Source of the DNA: Bacteroides sp.
GTDB taxonomy: Bacteria > Bacteroidota > Bacteroidia > Bacteroidales > Bacteroidaceae
Direction of reading: 5' to 3'
DNA length: 29,567 bases
Assembly (NCBI GenBank): GCA_019412865.1
Contig: DXOJ01000398.1
Span: 1 to 29,567 of the forward strand
Shown: piece by piece, positions 27,669 through 29,567 of the stretch
How positions within the stretch are numbered: the first letter of the stretch is position 1
How the letters are laid out: each line of letters begins with the position of its first letter
Notes under the pieces: model-generated
Database searches by the model: none
The model's input: the letters and a program-made list of their open reading frames with translations, nothing else
What the model was told of the DNA's origin: nothing
Made by a program: the position numbers and the translations under genes

Positions 27669-28616
27669 TTACAAAGGGTATTCCTCAAAAGCATACAAAA
27701 TGGTAGATAAATAACGTTCACCTGTATCGGGTAATAATGCAACAATCATTTTCCCGGCATTTTCCGGTCGCTTCGCCAGTTCCGTAGCAGCATATACGGC
27801 TGCTCCTGAAGATATGCCTACCAACAAACCTTCCTGTTTAGCCAATTCACGACTCGTACGAATGGCATCGTCATTCTGCACCTGAATAATTTCATCTACG
27901 ACAGAAGCCTTGTACGTCTTAGGAATAAACCCTGCACCGATTCCCTGAATCTTATGCGGACCTGGTTTACCTCCCGATAGTACCGGAGAATCAGAAGGTT
28001 CTACTGCCACAATCTTTATACTCGGATCACGCATCTTCAGCGCTTCCCCTACACCGCTAACTGTCCCGCCAGTACCTACTCCGGCCACAAAGATATCGAC
28101 TTTCCCCTCGGTATCTCTCCATATTTCCAGACCGGTAGTCCGTAAATGCATGGCAGGGTTAGCAGGATTCTCAAATTGTTGTAAAATGACAGCTCCCGAA
28201 GTGACCGCCTTCAGTTCTTCAGCTTTGGCAATGGCTCCTTTCATGCCATCCGCACCAGGAGTCAATACTAATTCCGCCCCTAAAGCTTTCAGAAGATTAC
28301 GCCGTTCGATACTCATGGTATCGGGCATCGTCAGAATCAGTTTATAGCCTTTAGCAGCTGAAACAAAAGCCAATCCCACACCGGTATTCCCACTGGTCGG
28401 TTCAATGATAGTTGCTCCGGGATGCAAAATTCCTTTCGTTTCTGCATCCTCAATCATAGCCAATGCTATGCGGTCCTTCACGCTTCCTGCGGGATTGAAA
28501 GATTCAATCTTTACAATCAGACGAGCTTTCAGGTCGTTACTTGTATTATAGTTACTAAGTTCCAATAACGGAGTATTACCTACCAAATCCGTCAATTTTC
28601 TTGCTATCTTTTCCAT
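27669..28616 (-). CDS. cysK: Cysteine synthase A (O-acetylserine sulfhydrylase)
   Basis: PLP-dependent cytoplasmic enzyme of 315 residues that makes L-cysteine from O-acetyl-L-serine and sulfide. The PLP-binding lysine is Lys47 in NPAGSVKDR. The substrate-binding loop EPTSGNTG lies near 92-99, the phosphate-binding glycine loop GVGTGGT near 178-184, and the serine loop GISSGAA near 269-275. Length and motifs are those of the CysK/CysM beta family without extra domains. CysK rather than CysM is preferred from the TSGNTG context and overall sequence. It is not functionally linked to the PULs: it is convergent with them, has its own promoter and is separated by a terminator. A palindrome upstream of its promoter suggests specific control, perhaps by sulfur or cysteine status. 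Confidence 0.95.
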   Translation of the reverse strand: MEKIARKLTDLVGNTPLLELSNYNTSNDLKARLIVKIESFNPAGSVKDRIALAMIEDAETKGILHPGATIIEPTSGNTGVGLAFVSAAKGYKLILTMPDTMSIERRNLLKALGAELVLTPGADGMKGAIAKAEELKAVTSGAVILQQFENPANPAMHLRTTGLEIWRDTEGKVDIFVAGVGTGGTVSGVGEALKMRDPSIKIVAVEPSDSPVLSGGKPGPHKIQGIGAGFIPKTYKASVVDEIIQVQNDDAIRTSRELAKQEGLLVGISSGAAVYAATELAKRPENAGKMIVALLPDTGERYLSTILYAFEEYPL

Positions 28617-28654
28617 ATATATCTGTTTTAAATTTCTCTTGTTTTAATATATGA

Positions 28655-28662
28655 CAAAGATA
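28655..28662 (-). promoter_or_regulatory. -7 promoter element of cysK
   Basis: Read on the minus strand this is TATCTTTG, a perfect match to TAnnTTTG (plus-strand CAAAGATA). No clear TTTG stands at the -33 position, which instead runs into the region just before a 16-base palindrome. The start site would be near 28649, about 33 bases before the cysK ATG. A weak -33 next to a dyad suggests dependence on an activator or control by a regulator. Confidence 0.6.
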
Positions 28663-28679
28663 GTGCGGATTCTGTTCAG

Positions 28680-28719
28680 GGTAAATACCATATATATGGT
28701 AAATTCATACCACATATAT
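28680..28719. promoter_or_regulatory. Operator-like 16-base palindrome upstream of cysK
   Basis: TACCATATATATGGTA (28686-28701) is a perfect palindrome centred about 44 bases upstream of the predicted cysK start site. GGTAAAT occurs at 28680-28686 and again at 28698-28704, and a partial copy, ATACCACATATAT, follows at 28707-28719. Symmetry, position and repeated halves fit a dimeric regulator. I cannot assign the regulator family from sequence. Confidence 0.6.
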
Positions 28720-28743
28720 CTGACTTCTTGCCAGAACAATATA

Positions 28744-29544
28744 TCATTTGAATCTCTTCACATAATCTGCAATCAGATAACATGCCGGACCGAGTACTTG
28801 ACCATGATCGAATCCTTGCATTTCGTACAAAGTCACTTTCTTGTTACCTATACTTTTCAAGACAGCTTCCAGCAACGCATTTTCTTCATACCTTGCCGCC
28901 ATCTCCAGATGCTTGTCCCCCGTAATCAACACGAGAGGAGCTGTTTCCTTACGAGCCTTATTTACCGGAGCATACTCATCAACCACCGGAATACCGTCAG
29001 GCAAACCGCGTTCCTTGCGAATAGTGAAATGTGTCACTGTCTGACCACTCACCGGAAGATAAGCAGCTACACTATCGGCATCTGCTCCGTATGCTGCCAT
29101 GTACTTTTTATCCATTGCCAGAATCAATGAAAGATAACCTCCCGCAGAATGACCGGAAACAAAAATATGATCCCTACGACCACCATACTTTTCAATATTC
29201 TTGAAAACCCATGCCACAGCTTCAGCCGCATCTTCGATGTAAGCCGGATTCTTTGCTTTCGGACTCAAACGGTAATTCACCGTCACTACTGCAAACCCTT
29301 GTTCTCTCAATTCTTTTGGGACAAATTTATTTCCGCCTTCCATACCACCACCGTGAAACCAGACAATAGTTGAGAAATCCTTCTTGTTTTCAGGGTAATA
29401 AATATCCAGTTTACAACGTTCCAGACGATAGGTATCCGTTTCGGAACCAGAGACATAAGATATATCTTTGTCTGTGCGATAAGCATTTTGTGCTTGAGCA
29501 ATGCAAGTACAAAACAAAAAGAGAAGAAAGCAAATCTTTTTCAT
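28744..29544 (-). CDS. Secreted alpha/beta hydrolase (esterase/lipase-like, BD-FAE type)
   Basis: Exported serine hydrolase of the alpha/beta fold, 266 residues from the ATG at 29544. A GTG two codons upstream (29550) is possible, but the ATG starts a standard signal peptide (MKKICFLLFLFCTCIAQA, cleavage near QA/QN). Numbered from the ATG, the oxyanion-hole motif HGGG is at about 64-67, the nucleophile Ser133 lies in GHSAGG, and the acid and base are probably Asp210 (ITGDKH) and His247 (GFDHGQ). The fold is that of hormone-sensitive-lipase/BD-FAE esterases, many of which remove acetyl or feruloyl groups from plant glycans. The substrate is not shown by the sequence. It precedes cysK by 127 bases on the same strand and is not obviously part of either PUL. 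Its promoter would lie in the last 23 bases of the window or beyond. Confidence 0.85.
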   Translation of the reverse strand: MKKICFLLFLFCTCIAQAQNAYRTDKDISYVSGSETDTYRLERCKLDIYYPENKKDFSTIVWFHGGGMEGGNKFVPKELREQGFAVVTVNYRLSPKAKNPAYIEDAAEAVAWVFKNIEKYGGRRDHIFVSGHSAGGYLSLILAMDKKYMAAYGADADSVAAYLPVSGQTVTHFTIRKERGLPDGIPVVDEYAPVNKARKETAPLVLITGDKHLEMAARYEENALLEAVLKSIGNKKVTLYEMQGFDHGQVLGPACYLIADYVKRFK

Positions 29545-29567
29545 AACCACATTATTCAGTGAACTAA

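Noticed and set aside
28651..29130. Plus-strand 159-codon frame running from the cysK promoter region into the hydrolase gene
   Set aside because: It is antisense to the catalytic region of the alpha/beta hydrolase and covers the palindrome and promoter; its translation shows no domain.

Overview
The window looks like a chromosomal segment of a gut Bacteroides. The grounds are SusC/SusD-like pairs, lipoprotein signal peptides, a hybrid two-component regulator, promoters of the Bacteroides type (TTTG, about 20 bases, TAnnTTTG) and the near absence of Shine-Dalgarno sequences. The gene content resembles the Bacteroides ovatus / xylanisolvens group more than B. thetaiotaomicron, but the species is inferred from memory of gene order and was not searched.

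Almost all of it is two adjacent polysaccharide utilization loci (PULs), both apparently for beta-glucans. PUL 1 (26-10440, minus strand) runs SusC-like transporter, SusD-like lipoprotein, GH43-like multidomain protein, GH144-type endo-beta-1,2-glucanase, GH3 beta-glucosidase. It is tightly spaced and has a good promoter at 10488-10519. The GH144 + GH3 pair points to beta-1,2-glucan (sophoro-oligosaccharides or cyclic glucans). A 951-residue membrane-tethered regulator (propeller sensor, Y_Y_Y domain, one membrane helix, coiled coil, LuxR-like HTH) is transcribed divergently from the same 248-base gap and is the likely regulator of PUL 1.

PUL 2 (13641-27414, plus strand) runs hybrid two-component sensor/AraC regulator (HTCS), GH16 lipoprotein, SusC-like, SusD-like, a second surface glycan-binding lipoprotein, and a GH3 lipoprotein. 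This order is that of the B. ovatus mixed-linkage beta-glucan locus (MLGUL). Expected flow: the surface GH16 cuts beta-1,3/1,4-glucan, the two binding lipoproteins and the TonB-dependent transporter import oligosaccharides, the GH3 releases glucose, and the HTCS senses an oligosaccharide in the periplasm. The 399-base gap before GH16 holds two sets of repeats phased at 21-22 bases, good candidates for HTCS operators.

After PUL 2 comes a 254-base gap with tandem repeats and a bidirectional terminator. Then, on the minus strand, come cysteine synthase cysK, with its own promoter and a perfect 16-base palindrome upstream, and a secreted alpha/beta hydrolase.

I saw no rRNA, tRNA, CRISPR array, insertion sequence or phage gene. 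No wholly new system is evident. The points most worth a look are the phased repeats at 17700-17765 and 17888-17924, the membrane-tethered regulator, the GH43-like protein in a beta-1,2-glucan locus, and the palindrome upstream of cysK.
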